This document shows positions 8,730 to 16,572 of a stretch of DNA of 64,000 bases, in pieces. Within the stretch, counting starts at the first letter, position 1. The number at the start of each line of letters is the position of its first letter. The notes beneath the pieces were generated by a model that was given only the letters and a program-made list of their open reading frames with translations, was not told the origin of the DNA and made no database searches. A program made the translations under genes and the position numbers. Source of the DNA: a bacterium (lineage in GTDB: Bacteria > Cyanobacteriota > Sericytochromatia > S15B-MN24 > UBA4093); contig JAGIBK010000001.1 in assembly GCA_017744355.1 (NCBI GenBank), positions 620,001 to 684,000 of the forward strand. Reading direction: 5' to 3'.

Positions 8730-9409
8730 GAGCTTGCCTTGCTGCCTTGGTCTTGACCCTCGGGATGGCCTCGAGCGCCTCGGCGCTTCCGAGCAGGGCC
8801 CAGGTCATCGCCCTTGCGCTCACGCCCAAGGAGCAGGCCAAGCCCCTTCAGGAGGCCCTCGAGAAGGAGCTGAAGAGCTCGCGGCGCTTCGTCGTGGCCA
8901 AGCCGGTGACTTTCCAGGGATCCGACGCGAACCCTCAGGGGGCGATTTCGGGCCTGCGACGCGCGACCAAGGCGGATCTCGTCTTCGGCGGCAGCGTCGT
9001 CGAGGGCAAGGACGGCGAGCTGGAGCTGAACGGGCGGATCTACGATTTGGCCGTGGGGGACGCCTCCAAGGCGATCCGCTTCACGGGCGTCCGCAACGAC
9101 ACCCCGGCGCTCGCCCGCGAGCTTGCCCGCTACATGCGCGCGCAGGCGCCCCTGCGCGGCGAGATCACCGGGATGCGCGACAACCGGGTGCTGCTCAACA
9201 TCGGCTACGAGGACGGCGTCCAGCCCGGCAGCTACTTCGCCATCAATCGGGCGGGCGCTGCCCGGGGTGCCCAGGCCGGCCAGCTTCGGATCATCAGCGC
9301 CGACGCGTGGTTCTCGACCGGCGAATTGCTCAGCCGCTCGCGTGGGCAGAAGGTCAGCCCGGGGGATGCGGTCGTCGAGGACGTGGATTACGGCCTGATC
9401 GCGCCCTAG
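8726..9409 (+). CDS. Secreted hypothetical protein (227 aa)
   Basis: Starts at ATG 8726, overlapping the nitrilase stop (ATGA). Residues 1-21 are a signal peptide (MRACLAALVLTLGMASSASA, likely cut before LPS). The mature part looks like a two-part periplasmic protein: a region with a predicted KADLVFGGSVVEGKDG beta turn, similar in style to proteins that assemble envelope lipoproteins or sense turnover, then RGEITGMRDNRVLLNIGYEDGVQPGSYFAI, which resembles the small beta domain seen in flagellar FlgT or CsgG-associated proteins. No confident family. Confidence 0.75.
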   Translation: MRACLAALVLTLGMASSASALPSRAQVIALALTPKEQAKPLQEALEKELKSSRRFVVAKPVTFQGSDANPQGAISGLRRATKADLVFGGSVVEGKDGELELNGRIYDLAVGDASKAIRFTGVRNDTPALARELARYMRAQAPLRGEITGMRDNRVLLNIGYEDGVQPGSYFAINRAGAARGAQAGQLRIISADAWFSTGELLSRSRGQKVSPGDAVVEDVDYGLIAP

Positions 9410-9430
9410 GTCATGTGCGTTCGTCACATT

Positions 9431-9458
9431 TTGACGTGCGGCGGTCGTGTAGGATAAA
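9431..9458 (+). promoter_or_regulatory. Promoter of the 134-aa gene
   Basis: TTGACG (9431-9436), 16-nt spacer, GATAAA (9453-9458); the start codon is at 9500 behind GGAGGG. Confidence 0.5.
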
Positions 9459-9499
9459 GTTGCTCGCACCCTACCCATGCGCTTCCCGGAGGGATTAAC

Positions 9500-9904
9500 A
9501 TGGCCTTTGATTCGGAGCCCGCGTCCAACGAAGCCACCTCGCCCTGGGCGGGGGTTCGCAACGCCTTCAAGAACGGCGGGGTCCCCCAGGATACTCCCGA
9601 GATCGCCGCGATCTTCGAACAGATCAAGAATCTGCGCGAGGCCGAGCGCTCGCTTCGCTCGATCCGTCGGACCATGGACCTGGACAACGTCCCCTCGCTC
9701 GATGTCATCGTGGAAGAGGAGCCGGAAGTCACCAGCGCGCCGCCGACCAACGACCTCACCAAGCTGCTCGACTCCTACCTGGCCCTTCGCGACGAGAAGG
9801 ACGCCCTGGAGGCGAAGCTGAACCAGGTGGTCGGCGTGCTGACCAATCTTCAGGCGACCGTCGAAGGCCAGAGCAAGCTCATCGACGAACTCAAGCAACG
9901 CTAG
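9500..9904 (+). CDS. Hypothetical protein with C-terminal coiled coil (134 aa)
   Basis: Starts at ATG 9500 with GGAGGG 6 nt upstream and its own promoter; a strong hairpin follows the stop, so it is monocistronic. Residues 35-60 and 85-134 are strongly helical with heptad character (LLDSYLALRDEKDALEAKL), separated by an acidic linker (VIVEEEPEV). No membrane segment and no known domain. The architecture suggests a small structural or adaptor protein. Confidence 0.75.
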   Translation: MAFDSEPASNEATSPWAGVRNAFKNGGVPQDTPEIAAIFEQIKNLREAERSLRSIRRTMDLDNVPSLDVIVEEEPEVTSAPPTNDLTKLLDSYLALRDEKDALEAKLNQVVGVLTNLQATVEGQSKLIDELKQR

Positions 9905-9918
9905 CACCATTTCCTTCG

Positions 9919-9947
9919 CACCGCCCGGGTCTCTGCCCCGGGCGGTG
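9919..9947 (+). terminator. Intrinsic terminator
   Basis: 11-bp perfect stem CACCGCCCGGG (9919-9929) / CCCGGGCGGTG (9937-9947) followed by TTCTGAT. Confidence 0.7.
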
Positions 9948-9965
9948 TTCTGATAGGATGGGACG

Positions 9966-10955
9966 ATGGGCATCCGGATCGACCTTCACACCCACCTGGC
10001 GGGCCTCGGCGCCGGCCATACCGGCTGCGCCGTCTCGCCGCGCATGCGGCGATCGTTGACCTTCCATGCGATGATGCTCATGACCGGCATGCGGGGCCCC
10101 GACGCTCGGGGCCGCGAGGACGCCGCCTACGCCGCCTTCATGGCTCGCTCGATCGATGACGCGCGCGAGCTCGATTACGCGTGCCTTTTCGCCATGGACG
10201 GGGTGTACGACGCCCACGGCGAGCTGAATCTCGCCGAGAGCCATCTCTTGGTGCCGAACGCCCACCTCTTCGAGGCCTGTCGCCAGAGTCCCAAGCTCTT
10301 GCCCGTCATCTCGGTGAACCCGGACCGCCGCGACGCCGTGGTGGAGCTCGAACGCTGGGGCCCGACGGCGGTGGCCCTCAAGTGGCTGGGGCCCCTTCAA
10401 AAGTTCGAGCTAAGTCCCGTGCGGCACGCACGGCTGATGGACCTCATCAAGGAGCTCGAATTGCCCGTCATCGTCCACACGGGTTGCGAGCACACCTTCC
10501 CGGGCATGGAGCAGCGCCTCGGCAATCCGGCTCTGTACGAGCCCCTGCTCCAGCGGGGCATCCCCGTCGTCTTCAGCCATTGCGGGACGGGCTCGTTCAT
10601 GCACCCCGGCTACGACTACTCGCACGAGTTCCTGCGCCTCTTAGAGCGCTACGACCACGCCTACGGTGACACCTCGGCCTTCTGCTCGCTGGTGCGCTAC
10701 AAGCAGATTCGGCGGTTCCGGGTGGATCGCTACGAAGGTCGCCTGCTGCACGGCTCGGACTTCCCCATCCCGTCGAGCGCGGTGTACTTCCTGCGCGATC
10801 TGGGCTTCTCGGGGGTGGCGCGCCTGCAAGGGGTGCGCAGCGTGCTCGATCGCGACGTGCTCACCAAGCGCGCGATGGGCATGCCCGACCGAACCTTCAC
10901 GGCGGCCGGCGAGCTGCTCGCCCCAGGGATCAAGCGCTACCAGCGCACCCTATAG
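9966..10955 (+). CDS. Amidohydrolase-family metal-dependent hydrolase
   Basis: A 329-aa TIM-barrel hydrolase of the amidohydrolase-2 type. Likely metal ligands are visible: IDLHTHL (residues 5-11), the VIVHTGCEHTFPG segment, FSHCGTGSF, and HGSDFPIP near residue 265 holding the catalytic Asp. Such proteins hydrolyse or decarboxylate small organic acids; the substrate is unknown. It lies 18 nt behind the preceding terminator and has no strong ribosome-binding site. Its end overlaps the convergent Rieske gene by 6 nt. Confidence 0.85.
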   Translation: MGIRIDLHTHLAGLGAGHTGCAVSPRMRRSLTFHAMMLMTGMRGPDARGREDAAYAAFMARSIDDARELDYACLFAMDGVYDAHGELNLAESHLLVPNAHLFEACRQSPKLLPVISVNPDRRDAVVELERWGPTAVALKWLGPLQKFELSPVRHARLMDLIKELELPVIVHTGCEHTFPGMEQRLGNPALYEPLLQRGIPVVFSHCGTGSFMHPGYDYSHEFLRLLERYDHAYGDTSAFCSLVRYKQIRRFRVDRYEGRLLHGSDFPIPSSAVYFLRDLGFSGVARLQGVRSVLDRDVLTKRAMGMPDRTFTAAGELLAPGIKRYQRTL

Positions 10956-11957
10956 CCGGAAGCGAACCCGCTTCTCGCGATCGGCCATGGGGTCCTCGCC
11001 CCGCAGCACGCGATTACGCAAGTTCTGGATCCAGAGGTTGGCCGTGTCCGCCTGCGACGAGCAGAAGTCCGCGCCGTAGCGCCGAATCTGTTCGCCCTGG
11101 TTCTCGAGGATCCAGAGGTCCTGGGCGAGGACCTTGCGGCCCGCGATGGCGACGAACGGCTTGATCAGGGGGGCAAGAGGCCCCAAACGCCACGTGACGT
11201 GCACGTAGACCCGGGTCTCGAGCTCCGAGACGGGGGTGCAGATCTGGTAGCCGATGACCTCGCGCTTGGCTCCGAAGGCGTAGCGCACCGAGACGATCGA
11301 GGGCATGTGGAAGGAGTCCACGTGCGTGACCTTCTCGCCGGGCTTGAGCACCAGTCGCCCGAGCAGGCTCTGGGACTTGGCCTCCTCGTCGATCTCGATG
11401 TCCACACCGTCCTCGCGGGTCTTGACCACGGTCTCGACCGCGTGGTCGGGGGCGGTGCGGAAGAGGCCGCGGTGAATGAAGCCGGTGTGGGGGCAGTCGA
11501 TGAAGTTCTCGACCAGGTTGTTCGCACTGTTGCCGATGGTGGCCTCAAGCCGGGTCCAGGACCAGCCTGCCTCGTCCATGTGCGGCAGGTGGAAGGGCCG
11601 CTGCGCCTCGGGGTCGCCATCGCCCACGTAGACCCAGACGTAGCCTTGCTGCTCGATGAGCGGATAGGCTTGAACGGCGCTTTTCTTGGGGATGGGATCC
11701 CCGTCGCAAAGGGCGGGAATCTTGACGCACTGGCCGGCGGCATCGAAGGCCCAGCCGTGGTAAGGACAGGTCAGGCAGCCGTCCTCGACCCAGCCGCGGG
11801 ATAGCTGGACGTTGCGGTGCGAGCATCGGTCAGCCAGGGCGCTGGCGCGCCCGTCGGCGTCCCGAAAGAGCACGAGCGGCACCCCGTCGATCACCCGGGC
11901 GAGGGGCTGCTTCTTGAGCTCGGCGGAAGTCGCGGCGATGTACCAGTAGTTCTTCAC
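10950..11957 (-). CDS. Rieske [2Fe-2S] ring-hydroxylating-type oxygenase
   Basis: A 335-aa protein. The Rieske cluster ligands are Cys45-x-His47 and Cys64-x2-His67 (CSHR...CPYHGW). The mononuclear iron site is suggested by NLVENFIDCPHTGFIH with His157 and His162 after Asp154, as in oxygenase alpha subunits of the phenylpropionate dioxygenase, PaO and vanillate demethylase group. It would insert oxygen into or demethylate a substrate using electrons from a reductase not seen nearby. Cyanobacterial relatives act in pigment or sterol metabolism, but nothing here fixes the substrate. It is the only gene between PBP1A and the convergent amidohydrolase. Confidence 0.9.
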   Translation of the reverse strand: MKNYWYIAATSAELKKQPLARVIDGVPLVLFRDADGRASALADRCSHRNVQLSRGWVEDGCLTCPYHGWAFDAAGQCVKIPALCDGDPIPKKSAVQAYPLIEQQGYVWVYVGDGDPEAQRPFHLPHMDEAGWSWTRLEATIGNSANNLVENFIDCPHTGFIHRGLFRTAPDHAVETVVKTREDGVDIEIDEEAKSQSLLGRLVLKPGEKVTHVDSFHMPSIVSVRYAFGAKREVIGYQICTPVSELETRVYVHVTWRLGPLAPLIKPFVAIAGRKVLAQDLWILENQGEQIRRYGADFCSSQADTANLWIQNLRNRVLRGEDPMADREKRVRFRL

Positions 11958-11981
11958 AGCTCCTCCTCTCCCCTACTAGTC

Positions 11982-14117
11982 TTACAGGTCCAGCGAGTCG
12001 TGGCTAGGTGCGCTTTCTTCAGGGAGGCTCTCCGTCGCGTCACCAGGCAAGCTATCGGGGTCGGGAGTGGGCTTGGGGGTTGCCTTCGGCTTCTTGGTGG
12101 GGTCTGCCTCTCCACCGGGCACGTAGAACTCGTTGGACGCGCTCGCAGGGGCGGGCGAGACCGAGGGCGTCGCCTTGACGGTCCACTTCTCGGGCTGGGG
12201 GAAGGGGGTCGGGGGCGTCTTTTCGAGCGCGACCTGCATCAGCTGCTTCCAGAGCGGGGCGCAGACCGCCCCACCCGTGGTGCCCGCCATCTTGGAGTTG
12301 TCGTCGTTGCCGAGCCAGACGAGCGTGACCAGGTCCGGGGTGTAGCCCACGAACCACGCGTCGCGGTGGTCGGAGGTGGTGCCGGTCTTGCCGGCGGCAG
12401 GACGACCGATGTTGGCGGCCGCCCCCGTGCCGTAGCGGACGACGCCTGTCATGACGTCGTTGAGGATCCGGATGGGATCCGCCTCGAAGACCCGGCGAGG
12501 ACGCGGATCGTTGCGCTCGACCACGGTGCCGGCGCGGTCCTCGACGATGCTGTAGGCCTGGGGCTCGCAGCGCATGCCGTCGGCGGCGAAGACCGAGTAA
12601 GCGCTTGCAAGTTCGAGCGGGGTGACTTCGGAGCTTCCGAGTGCGAGCGAGAGGTTCGCTCCGAGCGGGCTCTGGATGCCGAGGCGATGGGCGTTCTCGA
12701 TGACAGGGTCGATGCCCACCCGGTCCAGGAGCTTGACCGCGATGATGTTGTTGGAGCGCTCCAGCGCCTGGCGAAGCGTCATGGTCCCGCCGTAGGAGTT
12801 GCCGTAGTTCTCGGGGGTCCAGAGCTTGCCGCCGCCCGCGTTGTACGAGACCTTGGCGTCGTTCATGAGGGAGGTGGGCGCGTGGTTTCGCTCGAAGGCC
12901 GTGAGGTAGACGAAGGGCTTGAACGAGGAGCCCGGCTGGCGGTGGGCCTGGACCACGCGGTTGAACTTGGACTTGGCGTAGCTGACGCCGCCGACCATGG
13001 CGCGGATGTAGCCCGTGCGCGGATCGATCGCGACGATTGCGCCCTGGCTGAAGTTCATGCGCTTGCCGTGGGTGGCGATGGTCTGGGTGAGGAGCTGCTC
13101 GGCCTTCTGCTGGATCTCCCAGTCGATGGTGGAGCGGATCCGAAGGCCGCCGCGCATCACCACGTCGCTGCCGTAGCGGTTGATCAGCTGGTTGAGCAGG
13201 TAGCTGGTGAAGTAGGGAGCCTTGTAGCTGAAGTTCTGGGTGCCCGGGTGCTTGAGCGGCGCTTGCGAGGCGGCGTCCGCCTGGGCCTGGGTGATGAAGC
13301 CGGCACGGACCATGCGCAGCAGGGCGACGCGCTGACCGCGCTTGGCGAGCGCCGGATCCTTGTAGGGCGAGTAGCGCTCGGGGCCGCGCAGCAAGAACGC
13401 GAGCTGCGCGCTCTCGGCGAGGGTCAGCTCCTTGGTCTTCTTGCCGAAGTAGTTGAGCGAAGCCGCCTGGATGCCGTAGCAGTTGTGACCCCAGTAGACC
13501 TGGTTGAGGTACATCTCCAGGATCTGGGCCTTGGAGTAGCGGTGCTCGATCTGGACCGCGAGCCAAGCGTCAGCGATCTTGCGCCCCCAGCTCTTGTTGT
13601 TGGTCAAAAAGAGGTTCTTGGCGAGCTGCTGGGTGATGGTGCTCGCGCCCTCGGCCTTGCGGCCCTCGGCGAGGTCCGTGAGGGCGGCACGGGCGATGCC
13701 CTTGAAGTTGATGCCGTGGTGGTGGTAGAAGCGGTCGTCCTCGACGGCGATGACGGCCTCGATCAAGGTCTTGGGGATCTCGCCGAGGGGCACGACTTCA
13801 CGGTTCTCTTCGCCGTGGACGTTGGCGAGCAGGTGCCCCTTGGCGTCGTAGATGCGCGTGGATTCGGTGGGAACCCAGCTTTCGAGGGATTTGACGTCCG
13901 GCAGGCGTGACAGGCTCACGCCCAGCCCCACCGCTGCCCCCAGCCCCAGGAACAGGACCTGCCACCCGACGAAGGCGGCGCGGTCCTGCCAAGTCAGCGG
14001 TCGCTTGGGACGCTTCGCCTCTGGGGCTTGGCGTTTGCCGACCGCTCGGCGCGGGTCTCCCCCGCCCTTCCCGTTTTGAGCGGGCCGAGCGGGGTGGCGA
14101 GGGGGCTGCTCGCTCAT
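11982..14117 (-). CDS. mrcA: Class A penicillin-binding protein (PBP1A type)
   Basis: A bifunctional peptidoglycan synthase. A basic, Pro-rich cytosolic tail (1-45) precedes one membrane segment (about 46-70). The GT51 transglycosylase domain has AVEDDRFYHHHG (catalytic Glu near 127) and STITQQLAKN. The transpeptidase has the active Ser in QPGSSFKP (near 397), the RSNN (SxN) motif and GKTGTTSDHRDAWF (KTG near 577). The last 90 residues are a Pro/Lys/Ser-rich low-complexity tail. Length 711 aa is normal. Its ATG directly abuts the PNP stop, so yqeG, PNP and PBP form an operon read leftward. Confidence 0.95.
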   Translation of the reverse strand: MSEQPPRHPARPAQNGKGGGDPRRAVGKRQAPEAKRPKRPLTWQDRAAFVGWQVLFLGLGAAVGLGVSLSRLPDVKSLESWVPTESTRIYDAKGHLLANVHGEENREVVPLGEIPKTLIEAVIAVEDDRFYHHHGINFKGIARAALTDLAEGRKAEGASTITQQLAKNLFLTNNKSWGRKIADAWLAVQIEHRYSKAQILEMYLNQVYWGHNCYGIQAASLNYFGKKTKELTLAESAQLAFLLRGPERYSPYKDPALAKRGQRVALLRMVRAGFITQAQADAASQAPLKHPGTQNFSYKAPYFTSYLLNQLINRYGSDVVMRGGLRIRSTIDWEIQQKAEQLLTQTIATHGKRMNFSQGAIVAIDPRTGYIRAMVGGVSYAKSKFNRVVQAHRQPGSSFKPFVYLTAFERNHAPTSLMNDAKVSYNAGGGKLWTPENYGNSYGGTMTLRQALERSNNIIAVKLLDRVGIDPVIENAHRLGIQSPLGANLSLALGSSEVTPLELASAYSVFAADGMRCEPQAYSIVEDRAGTVVERNDPRPRRVFEADPIRILNDVMTGVVRYGTGAAANIGRPAAGKTGTTSDHRDAWFVGYTPDLVTLVWLGNDDNSKMAGTTGGAVCAPLWKQLMQVALEKTPPTPFPQPEKWTVKATPSVSPAPASASNEFYVPGGEADPTKKPKATPKPTPDPDSLPGDATESLPEESAPSHDSLDL

Positions 14118-14924
14118 TTAGGCGAGGGTGACGGCCGCCCGAAGCGCGAGGTTCATGGCCTCGGAGGCCATCTTGGCGACGTCGACGACTTCACCGTGGG
14201 AGGTGGCCGCCTGGGCCTCGGCGGTCACCGCGATGTTGGTGATGCACGAGATGCCGAGGACCTTCATGCCGTGCGAGCTGGCGTAAGCCGCCTCGGGCAC
14301 GGTGGACATGCCGACGGCGTGGGTCCCGATGCGCTGCAGCCAGAGGATCTCGGCCGGGGTCTCGTAGTTGGGGCCCAGCAGACCGGCGTAGACGCCCTCG
14401 CGCATGTTGAAGGACTGGGTCTTGCCCCAGGCGATCATCTTGGCGGTCCACTCGGGATCGTAGGCCGGGGTGGGGCTGAAGTCCGGGGCGCTGCGATCGG
14501 CCATGCCGGCCTGGAAGCCGTTGAGGAGGCTGACCTGGTCCTTGATCATCATCAGATCGCCGGGGAACCAGTCGCCGCAAAGGCCGCCGGCGGCGTTGGT
14601 CAGGATGATCTTGCGGATGCCCATGGCCTCGTAGAGGCGCATGATGCTGGTGGCCGCGCTGAGGGGATGGCCCTCGTAGAGGTGGAAGCGGCCGCGCGCG
14701 ATCGCGACACGGGGGCCGCCGGGGATGGTGCCGACGGTGAGCAGGCCCGCGTGACCGGCGACGGTGGCCTCGGGGAAGCCCTCGATCTGGTCGTAGGGGA
14801 TGTCGATCTTGTCTTCGAGGTCCTCGAGGACGACGATACCCGACCCCAGGACGATGCCGAACTCGGGCGGCACGCCAAGGTCGATGGCGGGCAACTTGGG
14901 GGCGGCGGTCAACGTTTCGTTCAC
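14118..14924 (-). CDS. punA: Purine nucleoside phosphorylase (type I, trimeric class)
   Basis: Phosphorolyses purine (deoxy)nucleosides to base and (deoxy)ribose-1-phosphate for salvage. Signatures in order: GIVLGSGIV phosphate loop, RFHLYEGH, ILTNAAGGL, GLLGPNYETPAEI, VGMSTVPEA and ISCITNIA, the full set for the low-molecular-mass trimeric PNP family. Length 268 aa is typical. The N-terminus overlaps the yqeG stop by 4 nt (ATGA), and its stop abuts the PBP1A start. Confidence 0.94.
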   Translation of the reverse strand: MNETLTAAPKLPAIDLGVPPEFGIVLGSGIVVLEDLEDKIDIPYDQIEGFPEATVAGHAGLLTVGTIPGGPRVAIARGRFHLYEGHPLSAATSIMRLYEAMGIRKIILTNAAGGLCGDWFPGDLMMIKDQVSLLNGFQAGMADRSAPDFSPTPAYDPEWTAKMIAWGKTQSFNMREGVYAGLLGPNYETPAEILWLQRIGTHAVGMSTVPEAAYASSHGMKVLGISCITNIAVTAEAQAATSHGEVVDVAKMASEAMNLALRAAVTLA

Positions 14925-15463
14925 GGGGTCTCCTTCAGGTGGTCGGGGTGCAATTTTTCACGAAGGGTGTCGGCCTCGCGGATGAACATCCCCTCGATCA
15001 GGCGCATCAGCTTGCGCCAGGGCTTGTGCTCGGGGGCCATCGGGGTGGCGAGGATGGTCATGGAGCCGATCCGGTTGCCGCCGAGGATGTCGGTGAAGAG
15101 CTGGTCACCGATGATGACGGCCTCCTCGGGGCGGATGCCCATGTCGGCCATGGCGGCCCTGAAGCCGCTGCGGCGCGGCTTGGCGGCTCGGCAGGCGCAG
15201 GGGATTTCGAGTTGGTCGGCGACGATCTGGACGCGCTTGGCGCTCGGGTTGTTGGAGAGGATGTAGAGCGAGAAGGACGCCTTCATCTCCTGCACCCAGG
15301 CGTGAATTTCGGGCGGGGGCGTGTGCTCGAAGGCCGAGACGAGGGTCTCGTCCAAGTCGAGGATCAGGCCCCGGATCCCTCGGGCCTTGAGGTCCGCCGC
15401 CTTGATCTCGGTGACGGAGCCGACCCACATGTCCGGTCGAAGTAAGCTCGTGCTAGTACGCAT
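14921..15463 (-). CDS. yqeG: YqeG-family HAD IIIA-type phosphatase
   Basis: 180 aa with the HAD motifs ILDLDETLV (nucleophile Asp), YILSNN (motif II) and the GDQLFTDILGG motif. Family members dephosphorylate small phosphorylated substrates; the cyanobacterial and plant relatives act on phosphatidylglycerolphosphate, so a role in PG synthesis is possible. It is the first gene of the operon with PNP and PBP1A. The extended -10 TGGTACCAT ends 7 nt before the ATG, so the mRNA is predicted to be leaderless; no Shine-Dalgarno sequence is present. Confidence 0.9.
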   Translation of the reverse strand: MRTSTSLLRPDMWVGSVTEIKAADLKARGIRGLILDLDETLVSAFEHTPPPEIHAWVQEMKASFSLYILSNNPSAKRVQIVADQLEIPCACRAAKPRRSGFRAAMADMGIRPEEAVIIGDQLFTDILGGNRIGSMTILATPMAPEHKPWRKLMRLIEGMFIREADTLREKLHPDHLKETP

Positions 15464-15470
15464 GAGAGAG

Positions 15471-15479
15471 ATGGTACCA
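15471..15479 (-). promoter_or_regulatory. Extended -10 promoter of yqeG (leaderless)
   Basis: On the minus strand TGGTACCAT, a TGN extension plus TACCAT. The last base is 15471 and the ATG begins at 15463, so +1 would fall at about 15464. Confidence 0.55.
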
Positions 15480-15528
15480 TTCCAGCGAGCCGCCGCAAAG
15501 CCTCGATGGGATGCGGAGCCGCCTCAAA

Positions 15529-16563
15529 TCAGCGCCGGTGGCGGCGTTGGGCCTCGAGGTGCTCCGCGTAGGAGCGGGTGAAGGCGTGGCTGCGATCGCC
15601 CTTGGCCACGAAGTAGAGGTACGTGGTCTCTTCTGGATGCAGCGCTGCTTGGAAGCTCGCGCGGCCCGGGTTGGCGATGGGACCGGGGGGAAGGCCCGCG
15701 TACCGGTAGGTGTTGTAGGGGCTGTCAATCCGCACGTCCTTGAAGCTGAGGCCGCGATTGCCCTGGTGGCGCCCGAGCGCGTACTCGACCGTGGGGTCCG
15801 ATCCCAGGCGCATCTTGAGCTTGAGGCGGTTGTGGAAGACCCCCGAGATGAGGGTGCGCTCTTCGGGCCGTGCTGCTTCGAGCTCGATGATCGAGGCGAG
15901 GGTCAGGGCTTCGGGCAAGCGCATGATCGGGTTGGCCTCGGCGCGGTAGTCCTTGAGGATCACGGCTTCGAAGCGCGAGAGCATCTGCTCGATCAGGCGG
16001 CGCTCGTCGATGCGATCGCCCTCGTAGAGGTAAGTGTCGGGGAAGAGATAGCCTTCGAGGGTCGGTTGCACGTCACGAAGCCATGGGTACTTGTCGGCGA
16101 AGGCCTCGGGGCGGGCGATCAGTTCGAGGAAGCGCGAGCCGTCGCCCGCTGCGCGCTGGTCGAGCAGTTTCGCGATGCGGCCGGCAGAGTATCCCTCGGG
16201 CACGGTGAGGCGCTGCTGCCGCCCTCGGCCCTCCACCAGGTACTCGAGCACCTGGAAGGGGTTCAGGCCCGGGGAGAGGGCGTAGGTGCCCGGCTGAATC
16301 TTGTCGCTGCTGCCCGTCAGGCGACCGAGCAGCGAGAGGGCGAAGCGGTTACGGATGATGCGCTTGGCCTCGAGGGTGGCGCTGGCGGTGCCGAGCGAGC
16401 TGCCATCCGCGATGGTGACGTAGCGCGTAGGAGCGCCTGGCCTGCCGACGGGCGTGAACTGGCCGACGACCATCAGCAGCGCAAGGCCGCAAGCGGCTGG
16501 CGGTAGCCAGCGCTTCCAGTGGCGCCGGGCGCTATCGACGAGCTTGGAAAAGCGTTCACGCAT
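15529..16563 (-). CDS. mltG: Endolytic transglycosylase MltG
   Basis: A YceG/MltG-family membrane enzyme that cleaves nascent glycan strands and so terminates peptidoglycan polymerisation. One N-terminal membrane anchor (about residues 20-38), a LysM-like region, then the catalytic domain with TLASIIELEA (catalytic Glu near 224), SDPTVEYAL and the signature DSPYNTYRYAGLPPGPIANPG-like segment. 344 aa is normal. It starts 9 nt after the dnaX stop and is probably cotranscribed with it. Confidence 0.94.
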   Translation of the reverse strand: MRERFSKLVDSARRHWKRWLPPAACGLALLMVVGQFTPVGRPGAPTRYVTIADGSSLGTASATLEAKRIIRNRFALSLLGRLTGSSDKIQPGTYALSPGLNPFQVLEYLVEGRGRQQRLTVPEGYSAGRIAKLLDQRAAGDGSRFLELIARPEAFADKYPWLRDVQPTLEGYLFPDTYLYEGDRIDERRLIEQMLSRFEAVILKDYRAEANPIMRLPEALTLASIIELEAARPEERTLISGVFHNRLKLKMRLGSDPTVEYALGRHQGNRGLSFKDVRIDSPYNTYRYAGLPPGPIANPGRASFQAALHPEETTYLYFVAKGDRSHAFTRSYAEHLEAQRRHRR

Positions 16564-16572
16564 CCTGCACCT

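Noticed and set aside
11817..13910. Long open frame antisense to PBP1A
   Set aside because: Shadow of the codon bias in the opposite strand; repetitive Gly/Val/Asp/Arg composition, no family motif.
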